Shown piece by piece: positions 52,001 through 60,515 of a stretch of DNA of 64,000 nt; the first letter of the stretch is position 1, and each line of letters begins with the position of its first letter. The DNA is from an uncultured Duncaniella sp. (GTDB taxonomy: Bacteria > Bacteroidota > Bacteroidia > Bacteroidales > Muribaculaceae). A program made the translations under genes and the position numbers. The stretch spans positions 18,399-82,398 of the forward strand of contig NZ_CAJTQC010000011.1 in assembly GCF_910578445.1 (NCBI RefSeq). Reading direction: 5' to 3'. The notes under the pieces were generated by a model, which was not told the origin of the DNA, made no database searches, and worked only from the letters and a program-made list of their open reading frames with translations.

Positions 52001-54715
52001 CACGGACATGAAGCAGCCGTGATACTCGACATGTACAATACCGCACTTGACGCCCTTGTCAAATCATCATGGGAATTCACCCCCATGACCCAAGGACCGC
52101 GCTACCACTATTTCTGGCAACAATCCGACCTCTCGTCCAAATCAGGAAGCAGACTGTCGTCATATCCGGCCAAATTCCTATCGGAATACACTGTGACTGA
52201 GCCTGTATTCGAGTCTTATGGACGCTCATTCGCATACTCACCGATACGCATACGCGGATCGCGGGTATATAAAGCCGCTGCCACAACCCTTAGTGCCGTT
52301 GATGAACACAAAGAGGAAATTGTGGTAGAAGAAGCCATGAACTCGGCAAACGGATCAATAGCATTCAAAGGCGCAGGCATTGCTGCGGACATGGCTGCCA
52401 ATGACGTCGACCTTGGTGCTGTCGAAAGCGAAAACGAATCGTCTGAAAACACCGATGAAAGGTCAAAACCATTTTCATTCCGCGAAAACGAAGTCACGCT
52501 CGCCTTCTTCAAGCCGATGCTGACCACTGATGCCGACGGAAAGCTTTCGCTCACGTTCACAGTTCCCAATGCCAACACAAGCTGGGGCTTCCGCGCACTC
52601 GCATATACCGATTCGCTGCTTTCAACGAATTTCTCAGCCGACGTCATGGCCAACAAGCCGGTGATGGTCCAGCCCAACCTCCCACGCTTCCTGCGGTCAG
52701 GCGACAGCGCGACCGTTATCGCCTCTGTGATGAACGGCAGCGATGAAATGCAGAAAGTGACGACCAAAGTCGAGCTTTTCAACCCGGCCGACGGCAAGAC
52801 AATAGCCGAATACACACAGATTGATGAAATCGCTCCATCATCGGCTGCGACAGTCTCAACATCTCTTGTAGCTCCGGCCGACGCTCCATTCATTGGCTAC
52901 CGCATCAAATCGTCAACAGAGATTTTTGCGGACGGCGAACAGTCGCTCATCCCAGTCCTCCCGGCTGTCAGCCCTGTAATCGACACCTATCCGTTCTACA
53001 TCGCCCCTGACGATAAAGACTTCACGATGTCGCTCCCGACAATACCGGCCGACGCGCGCGTGACGCTCGAATTCTGCGACAATCCCACGTGGTATGTCGT
53101 CACCGCCCTTCCCGGACTGCTTGAACAGAAAGCCTCGACTGCCAATGAGACTGCCGCATCAATATTCTCCGCATCAATCGCCTCAGGCCTCCTGCGCGAC
53201 CATCCTGTCATCGGCAAAGCCATCCGTGAATGGACCGAAAGCAACCGCGACGGCTCTGCCCTCACATCAATGCTTGAACGCAACGAAGACCTGAAGCAGA
53301 TTTTGCTCGCGGCAACCCCGTGGATGCTCGATGCCCAAAACGACACCGAACGCATGAACCGGCTCGCACTTCTGTTTGATTCCAAGACTCTTGATGCGAC
53401 TCTTGATGCCAACATCGCCACACTGCGCAAACTCGTGAGAAACAACGGCGGATGGGCTTGGTTCGGCATGTCGGACGAAGCTTCGATGTGGGCCACCCAA
53501 AATGTACTTCTGCTATTCGGAGAGCTCTACCGACTCGGATTCATGCCTGAGCGCAAAGAACTCTTATCGATGACAGTCAATGCCATCCAGTGGCTCGACA
53601 GGACGACCGGCGAGGCTTTTGCCAAGTCACCGCAAGGCGACTACACCCTTTATGTCCACCTCCGCGACCTGTACAGAAATGTCAAGGGGATTCCTGCAGC
53701 TAACCGCGCCATAGTCAACGCCACCGTGCAGCAGATACTCAAAAAATGGAAATCGGCCGGAGTTCCCGAAAAGGGAATCTACGCCCGGATTCTTTTCATG
53801 AATTCATATCCGAGCGTCGCAAAGACAATCCTCGAATCGCTCCGCGAATATTCGGAATACACTCCTGAAAAAGGAATGTGGTGGCCGTCGCTCGACGACA
53901 TGACACTCTGGTCGATGGGCAAAGTCGGCACGACATCCATGCTCCTCACGACTTTCGCAACTGTCGATCCGGGCTGTCAGGACATCGACCGAATCCGTCA
54001 ATGGCTCATCCTGCAAAAACAGGCTATGGACTGGGGAACTTCCGTCTCGGCATCCTCAGCAATAGCGGCCATACTATCGACATCGACAAAATGGGTCGAA
54101 CCGGCCGACTCTAAAAACGCCTCACGCATAAGCATCGACGGCCATACCATCAAGCCGGATAGATATGAGCTTATGACCGGCTACTTCCGCTCGCCCCTCC
54201 GGCTGTCATCAGGAAAAGAAACGCAGCTGAAAGTGAATCATGCGACCACAAGTCCGTCATGGGGAGCTGTCTACTGCCTCTACACCGACTCGATGACATC
54301 AGTGAAAGCCCATTCATGTCAGGACCTGTCGATAAGCAAAGCCATCGCCGCCGGAGGCAAATACGACAACCCGACACTGAAAGTCGGCGACCGTGTCAGC
54401 GTCACCCTCACCGTCAAGGCCGACCGCGACATGGACTATGTGACCATCGTCGACGAACGCCCCGGATGTTACGAGCCGGTAGAGCAATTGCCCGCTCCGA
54501 TTTTCGCCGAAGGCATCCGCTTCTATCGCGAAAACCGCGACAGCTCGACCAGATTCTTCATCACCCATCTGCCAAAGGGCACTTATGTGCTGACCTACGA
54601 CATGTGGGTTAACAACGGCGGAACATTCGCGTCGGGCGTGGCGACAATCCAGAGTCTCTACGCGCCATCGCTCTCCGCCCACACCGCAGGAACGACGATA
54701 ACCGTCACGCAATAA
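49004..54715 (+). CDS. Alpha-2-macroglobulin-like protein lacking the thioester cysteine
   Basis: A 1903-residue exported protein (signal about 1-24). The N-terminal about 330 residues are helical and TPR-like (NGKAANALAKIDSIAQAS). Then follow macroglobulin (MG) sandwich domains, among them an MG2-type domain (ESTRLWALDAKTGAPVQGAQF, YHPGDSVEWMAIVYEYKNKS), the alpha-2-macroglobulin core (NEVTLAFFKPMLTTDADGK, SWGFRALAYTDS) and a helical thioester-type domain (about 1360-1680). At the thioester position the sequence is PGLLEQ: Leu1372 stands where GCxEQ has Cys, so no thioester can form. Bacterial relatives are thought to trap proteases in the periplasm, usually next to a penicillin-binding protein 1C gene; none is adjacent here. 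Confidence 0.88.
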   Translation: MRIGRIFILLFTFISISLSSEMNANTNRTPDFAYPKTVSTESLQQLSTALKTDDGPKVVRALMDYYLAQTAIDNGKAANALAKIDSIAQASTDKVVKSMLLTLEADIYSSLYMNQRWKYDSRDTPATPLPDDFNQWNGVQFRSRISSLLDAALTFAPALKAMPIGKYSSVIDLSAGDYKNAATTAVVRTTEIYYPTLYDFVANRAISLLSSNGITNSVLSCGLLTRHDLYMALPFSKYDPNVGRILELYASLLKFHTPGSAPFINTDLQRLTFISERVYQDNSQSATDTATDRKNRLLREMYDENSTSEYSGDILLAFSDRYDDLRWLYTTIGHNIKTYPAYPLKNNLINKRTRIAEQIVYVTMPSVVAPESETELKLDISNVKSGKVYIYNVSSSSLTDRSYSTEGLPKFKPVAVLPFKSADTETPFKETISLKYKFPSAGMYIAIPTIDGKALTGKKWYDKINVTSYSIASSKFESTRLWALDAKTGAPVQGAQFTLYTNNRRGNTSPKTLGKTDAEGSLPCSSNGYVTLAKGTDRYANPLWVYSDNNKFEEKWYKSSSGYSSLPLYHPGDSVEWMAIVYEYKNKSHRPVIGKEVTAILRNASYMAIDTMKLTTDRFGRITGKFMLPKESMTGTFHISFENYGDAVGFTVSDYKLPTFRVILDPVESDYPSAGSATLRGHIETYAGFPVANASLTVDISGLQRTRWWWNRPAEVKFATIEATSDEKGDINITLPKDLLEISPIPDGIFSVTISALSPSGETQTASTMFTMGSRYVIRPSVPENIDITSPTAAIKVQTVNYQDSVIAMPVNYEVIRDSATILKGTIKPSDATLDLTTLASGSYELRFSLADSTMAAPVSQNVVLYRPTDIATPVPGRLLWYPADKVSIKGNRGGSWLYAVDCPTNLLVSIHTGSKLLSQKWVKADEGMHTLQIELPDGIDEATVEISLTGNYRNSSASITAKRDTTAKGIKFISESFRDRLVPGSEETWTFRVVDQSDHGHEAAVILDMYNTALDALVKSSWEFTPMTQGPRYHYFWQQSDLSSKSGSRLSSYPAKFLSEYTVTEPVFESYGRSFAYSPIRIRGSRVYKAAATTLSAVDEHKEEIVVEEAMNSANGSIAFKGAGIAADMAANDVDLGAVESENESSENTDERSKPFSFRENEVTLAFFKPMLTTDADGKLSLTFTVPNANTSWGFRALAYTDSLLSTNFSADVMANKPVMVQPNLPRFLRSGDSATVIASVMNGSDEMQKVTTKVELFNPADGKTIAEYTQIDEIAPSSAATVSTSLVAPADAPFIGYRIKSSTEIFADGEQSLIPVLPAVSPVIDTYPFYIAPDDKDFTMSLPTIPADARVTLEFCDNPTWYVVTALPGLLEQKASTANETAASIFSASIASGLLRDHPVIGKAIREWTESNRDGSALTSMLERNEDLKQILLAATPWMLDAQNDTERMNRLALLFDSKTLDATLDANIATLRKLVRNNGGWAWFGMSDEASMWATQNVLLLFGELYRLGFMPERKELLSMTVNAIQWLDRTTGEAFAKSPQGDYTLYVHLRDLYRNVKGIPAANRAIVNATVQQILKKWKSAGVPEKGIYARILFMNSYPSVAKTILESLREYSEYTPEKGMWWPSLDDMTLWSMGKVGTTSMLLTTFATVDPGCQDIDRIRQWLILQKQAMDWGTSVSASSAIAAILSTSTKWVEPADSKNASRISIDGHTIKPDRYELMTGYFRSPLRLSSGKETQLKVNHATTSPSWGAVYCLYTDSMTSVKAHSCQDLSISKAIAAGGKYDNPTLKVGDRVSVTLTVKADRDMDYVTIVDERPGCYEPVEQLPAPIFAEGIRFYRENRDSSTRFFITHLPKGTYVLTYDMWVNNGGTFASGVATIQSLYAPSLSAHTAGTTITVTQ

Positions 54716-54737
54716 CGAGCGTCGCACAGACCTTCCA

Positions 54738-54786
54738 TTCGAGGGGTTGTTGGAAAATTAACAATATTTTTTAACAACCCCTCGAA
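54738..54786 (+). terminator. Terminator between the macroglobulin gene and rpsF
   Basis: A perfect 14-bp inverted repeat (54738-54751 with 54773-54786) has an AT-rich loop with T6. The rpsF promoter begins directly after it. Confidence 0.82.
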
Positions 54787-54792
54787 ATTATT

Positions 54793-54893
54793 TTGCACAA
54801 CTCGGATAAAATTCCTACCTTTGCAGCCGAAAAAGTGTGCCCGATAGAAATCGGGACTCAACAAACACCAATCACTAATTATAACCAACCAAA
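54793..54893 (+). promoter_or_regulatory. rpsF operon promoter and structured leader
   Basis: TTG (54793-54795) lies 20 bases before TACCTTTG (54816-54823), followed by CAGC: a full promoter. The leader (about 54829-54893) contains CCCGAT-AGAA-ATCGGG (about 54840-54855), a perfect 6-bp hairpin with adjacent GTGTGC and GACTCAAC flanks. An S6:S18-binding leader motif with a CCG element is known upstream of rpsF in many bacteria. Whether this one is homologous cannot be settled by eye. Confidence 0.62.
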
Positions 54894-55259
54894 ATGCATT
54901 ACGAAACCGTTTTCATTTTAACTCCCGTTTTGTCTGACCAGCAGATGAAGGAAGCGGTAGAAAAATTCGAGAAGGTGCTCACCGACAACGGTGCATCTAT
55001 CGTCAACGAAGAAATCTGGGGACTTCGCAAGCTCGCTTATCCCATCCAGAAAAAATCTACCGGCTTCTACTCGCTCGTGGAGTTTGACGGCGATCCCACA
55101 ATCGTCAAGAAAATCGAGACTGCCTTCCGTCGCGACGAACGCGTACTCCGCTTCCTCGTATTCCGTCTCGACAAGTATGCTGCCGAATATGCTGAAAAGC
55201 GTCGCAGCAACCGTGCTAAAGCAACAACTACAGTAACCGAAGAAGCAAAGGAGAACTAA
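54894..55259 (+). CDS. rpsF: 30S ribosomal protein S6
   Basis: A 121-residue ribosomal protein that pairs with S18 on the small subunit. MHYETVFILTPVLSDQQMKEAVEKFEKVL is the S6 N-terminus; EIWGLRKLAYPIQKKSTGFYSLVEFDG and the DERVLRFLVFRL strand complete the ferredoxin-like fold. A basic and acidic tail (RRSNRAKATTTV...) extends the C-terminus. It is first in rpsF-rpsR-rplI, with three bases to rpsR. Confidence 0.97.
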   Translation: MHYETVFILTPVLSDQQMKEAVEKFEKVLTDNGASIVNEEIWGLRKLAYPIQKKSTGFYSLVEFDGDPTIVKKIETAFRRDERVLRFLVFRLDKYAAEYAEKRRSNRAKATTTVTEEAKEN

Positions 55260-55262
55260 ATC

Positions 55263-55529
55263 ATGGCACAAGCATCTGAAATCCGCTACCTCACTCCCCT
55301 GTCGGTAGACGTAAAGAAGAAAAAATATTGCCGTTTCAAGAGAAGCGGAATCAAATACATCGACTACAAGGATCCTGAATTCCTCAAAAAGTTCCTCAAC
55401 GAACAGGGCAAGATTCTTCCCCGTCGCATCACCGGAACTTCTCTCAAGTTCCAGCGTCGTGTCGCTCAGGCCGTTAAGCGTGCCCGTCACCTCGCACTCC
55501 TCCCCTACGTTACCGACTTGATGAAATAA
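55263..55529 (+). CDS. rpsR: 30S ribosomal protein S18
   Basis: An 88-residue small-subunit protein. YCRFKRSGIKYIDYKDPEFLKKFL and GKILPRRITGTSLKFQRRVAQAVKRARHLALLPYV are the S18 hallmarks. It starts three bases after rpsF and 21 bases before rplI; no ssb or priB gene is inserted as in Proteobacteria, which is normal for this phylum. Confidence 0.97.
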   Translation: MAQASEIRYLTPLSVDVKKKKYCRFKRSGIKYIDYKDPEFLKKFLNEQGKILPRRITGTSLKFQRRVAQAVKRARHLALLPYVTDLMK

Positions 55530-55550
55530 CTTTAAAAGCTATCCGCAATT

Positions 55551-55991
55551 ATGAAAATCATTCTCAAAGAAGACATTGCCAACCTTGGCTACAAGGACGA
55601 TGTTGTCGAAGTCAAGAACGGATATGGCCGCAACTACCTTATCCCCACCGGCAAAGCAGTGATTGCTACCGAATCAGCTCTTAAAGTTCTTGCCGAAAAC
55701 CAGCGTCAGCGTGCCCACAAGCTCGCCCGCATCAAGGCTGATGCAGAAGCTGCTGCTGAAGCACTCAAGGACGTTAAACTCACAATCGGCGCTAAGACCT
55801 CTTCAACCGGTACAATCTTCGGTTCTGTCAACGCTATCCAGATTGCTGAAGCCCTCGAAAAGCTCGGCCACAACGTTGACCGCAAGCTCATCACTCTTGA
55901 TCCTGTCAAGGAAGTGGGCAACTACACAGCTACCATCAACCTCCACCGCGATGTGAAGGTTGAAATCCCCTTCGAAGTCGTTTCGGAATAA
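55551..55991 (+). CDS. rplI: 50S ribosomal protein L9
   Basis: A 146-residue large-subunit protein. The N-terminal domain has IILKEDIANLGYKDDVVEVKNGYGRNYLIPTGKAV, the L9 signature. A charged central helix (about 50-80; ENQRQRAHKLARIKADAEAAAEAL) connects to the C-terminal domain (GTIFGSVNAIQIAEAL). It is the last gene of the operon, followed by a hairpin. Confidence 0.97.
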   Translation: MKIILKEDIANLGYKDDVVEVKNGYGRNYLIPTGKAVIATESALKVLAENQRQRAHKLARIKADAEAAAEALKDVKLTIGAKTSSTGTIFGSVNAIQIAEALEKLGHNVDRKLITLDPVKEVGNYTATINLHRDVKVEIPFEVVSE

Positions 55992-56017
55992 TTTTTCCGT
56001 AGAGACATACCATCCGG

Positions 56018-56080
56018 CAGCCGGTCCGTTAATTTTTCGGATCGGCTGTCCTGCATATATACCTGTCAGGCATATATGCA
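56018..56080 (+). terminator. Hairpins after rplI
   Basis: An 11-bp stem with one G-U (56018-56028 with 56038-56048) encloses a T5-containing loop. A second stem follows (56052-56060 TGCATATAT with 56072-56080), then A6. The first is the likelier terminator of the ribosomal operon. Confidence 0.6.
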
Positions 56081-56245
56081 AAAAACACATTTTAACATTT
56101 CGCATATTATTTCCGATTTATCGGGGAAAGCTCCCCATAGGTAGAATATGGACAATTCGGAATTAAACTTTTGCCTACCTTTACTGTCACAAAGGAGTAA
56201 TCACCAAATCATAATCAAAGCAATAGCCAAAGATTAAAAAAAGAC

Positions 56246-59059
56246 ATGACACGTTTCACAAGAACCCTCACCTTACTCTCAGTTCTACTTCTTACTTTAT
56301 GCTCCGTAACTATCCATGCAGCCAACATCACCGGTATTGTCAAGGACATGGAATCCGGCGAACCGATAATGGAAGCGGCTGTCAAACTCGTAACTGCTAA
56401 AGACAGTTCATTCGTGGCCGGTGTTACAACCAATCTTGACGGCCAGTTTAAACTCGAAAACATCAAAGGCGGCAAATATATCCTGACCGTAAGCTATATC
56501 GGATATGCCGATATTGAAAAAGACGTTACGGTAGGAAAATCAAATCTCCGACTCGGTGAAATCCGTATAAAGGAAGCATCCCACATGCTGGGCGAAGTCA
56601 GCGTTGTAGCCGTCAAAACTCCTATAAAGGTTATGGAAGACACGGTTGAATATAACGCTGATTCCTACCACACACAGCCCAACGCCGTGGTCGAGGACCT
56701 TCTGAAACGCCTTCCGGGTGTAGAGGTAGGCACTGACGGAGCTATCACAGCCAACGGCAAAACCATCTCCAAGATTCTTATCGACGGCAAAGAATTCTTC
56801 AGCGACGACCCCAAGGTCGCTTCAAAGAACCTTCCGGCAAATATGGTCGACAAGCTTCAGGTTGTTGACCGCAAGAGCGACATGGCACGTCTGACAGGTG
56901 TCGACGACGGCGAAGACGAGACCGTCATCAACCTCACTTTCAAAAAAGGAATGAATCAGGGATGGTTCGGAACAGCCGAAGGCGGCTATGGTACGGACGA
57001 ACGCTACATGGGTTCATTCAACGTCAACCGTTTCTGGAACGGAAATCAGATTACACTCCTCGGAAACTTCAACAACACCAATCAGATAGGCTTCACCGAC
57101 AGTAACGGCAACCGTTTCCGCCGCTTCGGAGGCAACAACGGCATCACCGAATCGCGCGCACTCGGCCTCAACTTCAACGTCGGCAAGGAAGAAATCATTC
57201 GCATCGGCGGTGACCTCATGTGGAGCAACACAGATGCCAACTCGATCACCCGACAGGACCGCGAATATCTTTTCGAAGACCACTCCACCTATTCAAAGAT
57301 ACGTAAAGCCACACGCGACCGTGGCAACAACTTCAGAGGAGACTTCCGTGTGCTCTGGAAGCCTGACTCGTTCAACACCCTTGAATTCCGCCCCAATTTC
57401 TCTCTTAATTTCAACAAATCGGATGACAACGAACTGACATCCTATCTCAATTCAGCGATGGAGAAGGTCAGCGACAACACTGCAACCGGACATAGCGACG
57501 GTGATTCATACGAGTTTGGCGGACGTCTCATATACTCCCACAGCTTCAAGAACCACCGCGGACGTTCATTCTCTTTGTCAGGGCAATACCGTTTATCTAA
57601 TGTCACTGAAAAAGAGACATCCGTCAATGATTTCATCCGCTACATCATGGAGGAAGACCCCGACAACACCGAGGACAACTCTGAACTGCTCAACCAGTAC
57701 ACCGACAACCATACATGGAGCAATCAGGTGATGGGTCAGTTCACTTGGACCGAACCTCTCGGCGACGTGGCCAACGGTCATTTCCTTACTTTCGCCTATC
57801 GCGGATCGTATCGCTGGAACAATGCCGACAAGCTCGTCTACAACATCCCGGAAGACTACGACCTCGATATCCTCCCCCCGGCCGGCGAAGAACCTGACCC
57901 GGACTACTCAAACCGCTACCGAAACAACTATTTCAACCAGAACATCCGTCTCGGCTACAAAAAAGTCGGCGCGAAGTCTAATTTTGAAATCGGCATGGCA
58001 CTCGTTCCCCAGATGTCAAAATCGATTTATCTCGACAATGCCGACAAAAATATCAGCCGCTGGGTGACAAACTTCTCCCCCTTCCTGCGCTACCGTTACA
58101 AATTCGGGAAAAGAAGCTCAATACAGGCCAACTATCGCGGACAGTCGTCACAGCCATCCATGTCGCAGCTCCAGCCTGTACTCGACATTTCGAATCCGAC
58201 CAATAAGGTGCAGGGTAACCCGAACCTCAACCCCTCTTTCAGCCATAATCTCATGCTCCGCTTTCAGGATTTCAACATGGAGTCGCAACGCTCTCTAATG
58301 CTCATGGCTGACTTTCAGTTCACACAGAACTCGATCATTTCCAAAACCACATTCGACGAATACGGTTCGCGTCTGACCGAATATGTCAACGTCAACGGCG
58401 TATGGAACGGCCGAATCATGAACATGTTCTCGATGCCACTGCGCAACAAACTCTGGAGCATTTCAAACCACGTCTACGCCAACATCCGCCACAATGTAGG
58501 TTTCAACAACAATGTTCGCAACAACTCCCTCTCGTTCACTGTCCGTGAAACTCCCGGCATCACTTTCCGCCCCGACAACTTCGAATTCGAGCTCCGTCCG
58601 ATCTACATGCTACAGACAACCCACAACAGCATGCAGAAAAATGCCAACCAGACTGTCCACAACTATGGCGGCCGTTTTGACGGTACATATTATACGCCTT
58701 GGGGACTGACATTGCAGACCGACATCAACTACACGGCCACTGCAGGTTATGCCGCCGGTTATGACACACGTACGTGGATGTGGAACGCCACAATCTCCCA
58801 GCAGTTCCTCCGCAGCAAGTCACTGACTCTCGCCGTGAAGGTCTACGACCTCCTCAACCAGCGCAACAACATCCGCCGAAATGTCACTGCAAACTATATC
58901 GACGACATCGAATACAATTCCCTCTCCCGTTACTTCATGGTGACACTGAGCTACCGTTTCAACTCATTCGGAAAAGGCAACGAACCCTCAGGCGGAGGTG
59001 ACTTCATGCGTCGCGGTCCCGGCGGACATGGCGGCCCCGGCGGACGCGGTCCGAGATAA
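56246..59059 (+). CDS. TonB-receptor-like outer-membrane beta-barrel protein
   Basis: A 937-residue outer-membrane protein with a signal peptide (about 1-26) and a CarboxypepD_reg-like domain (about 27-110; NITGIVKDMESGEPIMEAAVKL, GVTTNLDGQFKLENIKGGKY). A plug-like domain follows (about 115-230; TPIKVMEDTVEYNADSYHTQPNAVVEDLLKRLPGVEV, KILIDGKEFFSDDP), then a barrel of the OMP_b-brl_3 type, which lacks classical TonB boxes. The last about 22 residues are Gly/Arg-rich (MRRGPGGHGGPGGRGPR). It lies 84 bases before a TolC-MacA-MacB set with no terminator between, so they may be co-transcribed. The ligand is unknown. Confidence 0.9.
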   Translation: MTRFTRTLTLLSVLLLTLCSVTIHAANITGIVKDMESGEPIMEAAVKLVTAKDSSFVAGVTTNLDGQFKLENIKGGKYILTVSYIGYADIEKDVTVGKSNLRLGEIRIKEASHMLGEVSVVAVKTPIKVMEDTVEYNADSYHTQPNAVVEDLLKRLPGVEVGTDGAITANGKTISKILIDGKEFFSDDPKVASKNLPANMVDKLQVVDRKSDMARLTGVDDGEDETVINLTFKKGMNQGWFGTAEGGYGTDERYMGSFNVNRFWNGNQITLLGNFNNTNQIGFTDSNGNRFRRFGGNNGITESRALGLNFNVGKEEIIRIGGDLMWSNTDANSITRQDREYLFEDHSTYSKIRKATRDRGNNFRGDFRVLWKPDSFNTLEFRPNFSLNFNKSDDNELTSYLNSAMEKVSDNTATGHSDGDSYEFGGRLIYSHSFKNHRGRSFSLSGQYRLSNVTEKETSVNDFIRYIMEEDPDNTEDNSELLNQYTDNHTWSNQVMGQFTWTEPLGDVANGHFLTFAYRGSYRWNNADKLVYNIPEDYDLDILPPAGEEPDPDYSNRYRNNYFNQNIRLGYKKVGAKSNFEIGMALVPQMSKSIYLDNADKNISRWVTNFSPFLRYRYKFGKRSSIQANYRGQSSQPSMSQLQPVLDISNPTNKVQGNPNLNPSFSHNLMLRFQDFNMESQRSLMLMADFQFTQNSIISKTTFDEYGSRLTEYVNVNGVWNGRIMNMFSMPLRNKLWSISNHVYANIRHNVGFNNNVRNNSLSFTVRETPGITFRPDNFEFELRPIYMLQTTHNSMQKNANQTVHNYGGRFDGTYYTPWGLTLQTDINYTATAGYAAGYDTRTWMWNATISQQFLRSKSLTLAVKVYDLLNQRNNIRRNVTANYIDDIEYNSLSRYFMVTLSYRFNSFGKGNEPSGGGDFMRRGPGGHGGPGGRGPR

Positions 59060-59143
59060 TCCCGTAATAAAACCATCCACATCTGCTCATTCTCCACTCT
59101 CCTTATAAAAAAGTCATTTCTCATATAATTTTTCATTTTCATC

Positions 59144-60463
59144 ATGTTTCTCAATTATCGGATGAGAGGCGTCTTCACGTTGGCGCTCTCTTGGTTCGTG
59201 TTGCCTTCCTATGCCGATGATTCAATCGCCATCTGGAGCTATAACGATTGCATTAACCACGCACGTACCAATAACTTAACTCTCCGCAAATCAATTCTGT
59301 CGGAAGAATCCGCAGCCATTTCTCTCGAAAAAGCACAGGGTGAATGGCAACCCTCGCTTGACTTCGGAACAAATCAGGGATATTCAAACGCTCCTTGGAG
59401 CAACGGAAACAGCAACGCCTACACAAGTAACTACAACCTCAATGCCAGCTGGACTGTCTGGGACGGAGGTAAACGCGAAAGTGCAATACGCCGAGGAAAG
59501 ACCGATGTCGAAAGATCGCGCTACGCCACAGACAACACCCTGCGCAACATACGCACCGAAATCCTTTCGGCCTACATCAACATCCTTTACAATAAAGAGA
59601 CCGTAGCCGTCAACACCGAACTTGCCGAAGTCAGCCGCGCTCAGGCCGACCGTGCGAAGCAGATGATGGAATCAGGCAAAATCTCCCTCGTCGACTACCA
59701 GCAGCTTGCGACACAGGCCGAGCAGGACAACTATAACGTCGTGTCGGCAACCGCTCAGCTCAACACCGCACGCATGCAGCTCAAAAAACTCCTTGAGCTT
59801 GGAATCGACAGTTCATTCGATGTCATGCCATATAATTTTTCAGAGCAGGAAGTCCTTGCCGAACTTCCGCCAATCGACGAAAGCTATCAGCTTGCCCTCG
59901 ACACTGACGCCCTCATGCGCTACAACGAACTTTCGGTCGACATAGCCGACGAGGACATCAAAGCCGCCCGCGCTTCCGGCTATCCGCAGCTAAGCCTCGG
60001 CGCAGGAGTAGGCACAGGCTACTATTCTAATTCGGCCGGCGGATGGGGGACACAGATGAAACAGGGATTCAACGAAAACATCAGCCTATCGGTATCTGTC
60101 CCCATTTTTGACCGCAAGTCGACAAAAACAGCTGTAGCCCAAGCCAAGGTCAGCAAGCTCTCAAGCCAACTCGACATCGAATCGCGCAAAATAGAGATCG
60201 CACAGACGCTTGAAAGCTGGTATATCGACATGGAATCGTCACGGACACGCTACACTTCAGGTCTTCAGAGCCTCAAATCGGCCAAACTCAGCGATGAACT
60301 CGCAAACGAAAAATTCAAAGTCGGCTATGTCGAACCGACAGAACTTCTCCAGACACACTCAGCCCTCATCGAAGCCCAGCGAGAACTCCTTCAAGCCAAA
60401 TATATGTCGGTACTGGCCCGCAAAATGGTGGAATTCCTGAGAACCGGCGATGTGACACTTTGA
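59144..60463 (+). CDS. TolC-family outer-membrane efflux protein
   Basis: A 439-residue channel protein of the outer membrane. It has a signal peptide (cleaved near SYA; the start could also be the second Met at 59162) and two OEP repeats of coiled-coil helices (for example WSYNDCINHARTNNLTLRKSILSEESAAISLEKAQGEWQPSL, TELAEVSRAQADRAKQMMESGKISLVDYQQLATQAEQDNY, SDELANEKFKVGYVEPTELLQTHSALIEAQRELLQAKYM). Its position directly before a MacA-like adaptor indicates it is the exit duct of the pump. Confidence 0.92.
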   Translation: MFLNYRMRGVFTLALSWFVLPSYADDSIAIWSYNDCINHARTNNLTLRKSILSEESAAISLEKAQGEWQPSLDFGTNQGYSNAPWSNGNSNAYTSNYNLNASWTVWDGGKRESAIRRGKTDVERSRYATDNTLRNIRTEILSAYINILYNKETVAVNTELAEVSRAQADRAKQMMESGKISLVDYQQLATQAEQDNYNVVSATAQLNTARMQLKKLLELGIDSSFDVMPYNFSEQEVLAELPPIDESYQLALDTDALMRYNELSVDIADEDIKAARASGYPQLSLGAGVGTGYYSNSAGGWGTQMKQGFNENISLSVSVPIFDRKSTKTAVAQAKVSKLSSQLDIESRKIEIAQTLESWYIDMESSRTRYTSGLQSLKSAKLSDELANEKFKVGYVEPTELLQTHSALIEAQRELLQAKYMSVLARKMVEFLRTGDVTL

Positions 60464-60515
60464 TAAATATTTATTTTTAAGCGCTATATACAAGCCTCTA
60501 TAATAATTTCAATTC

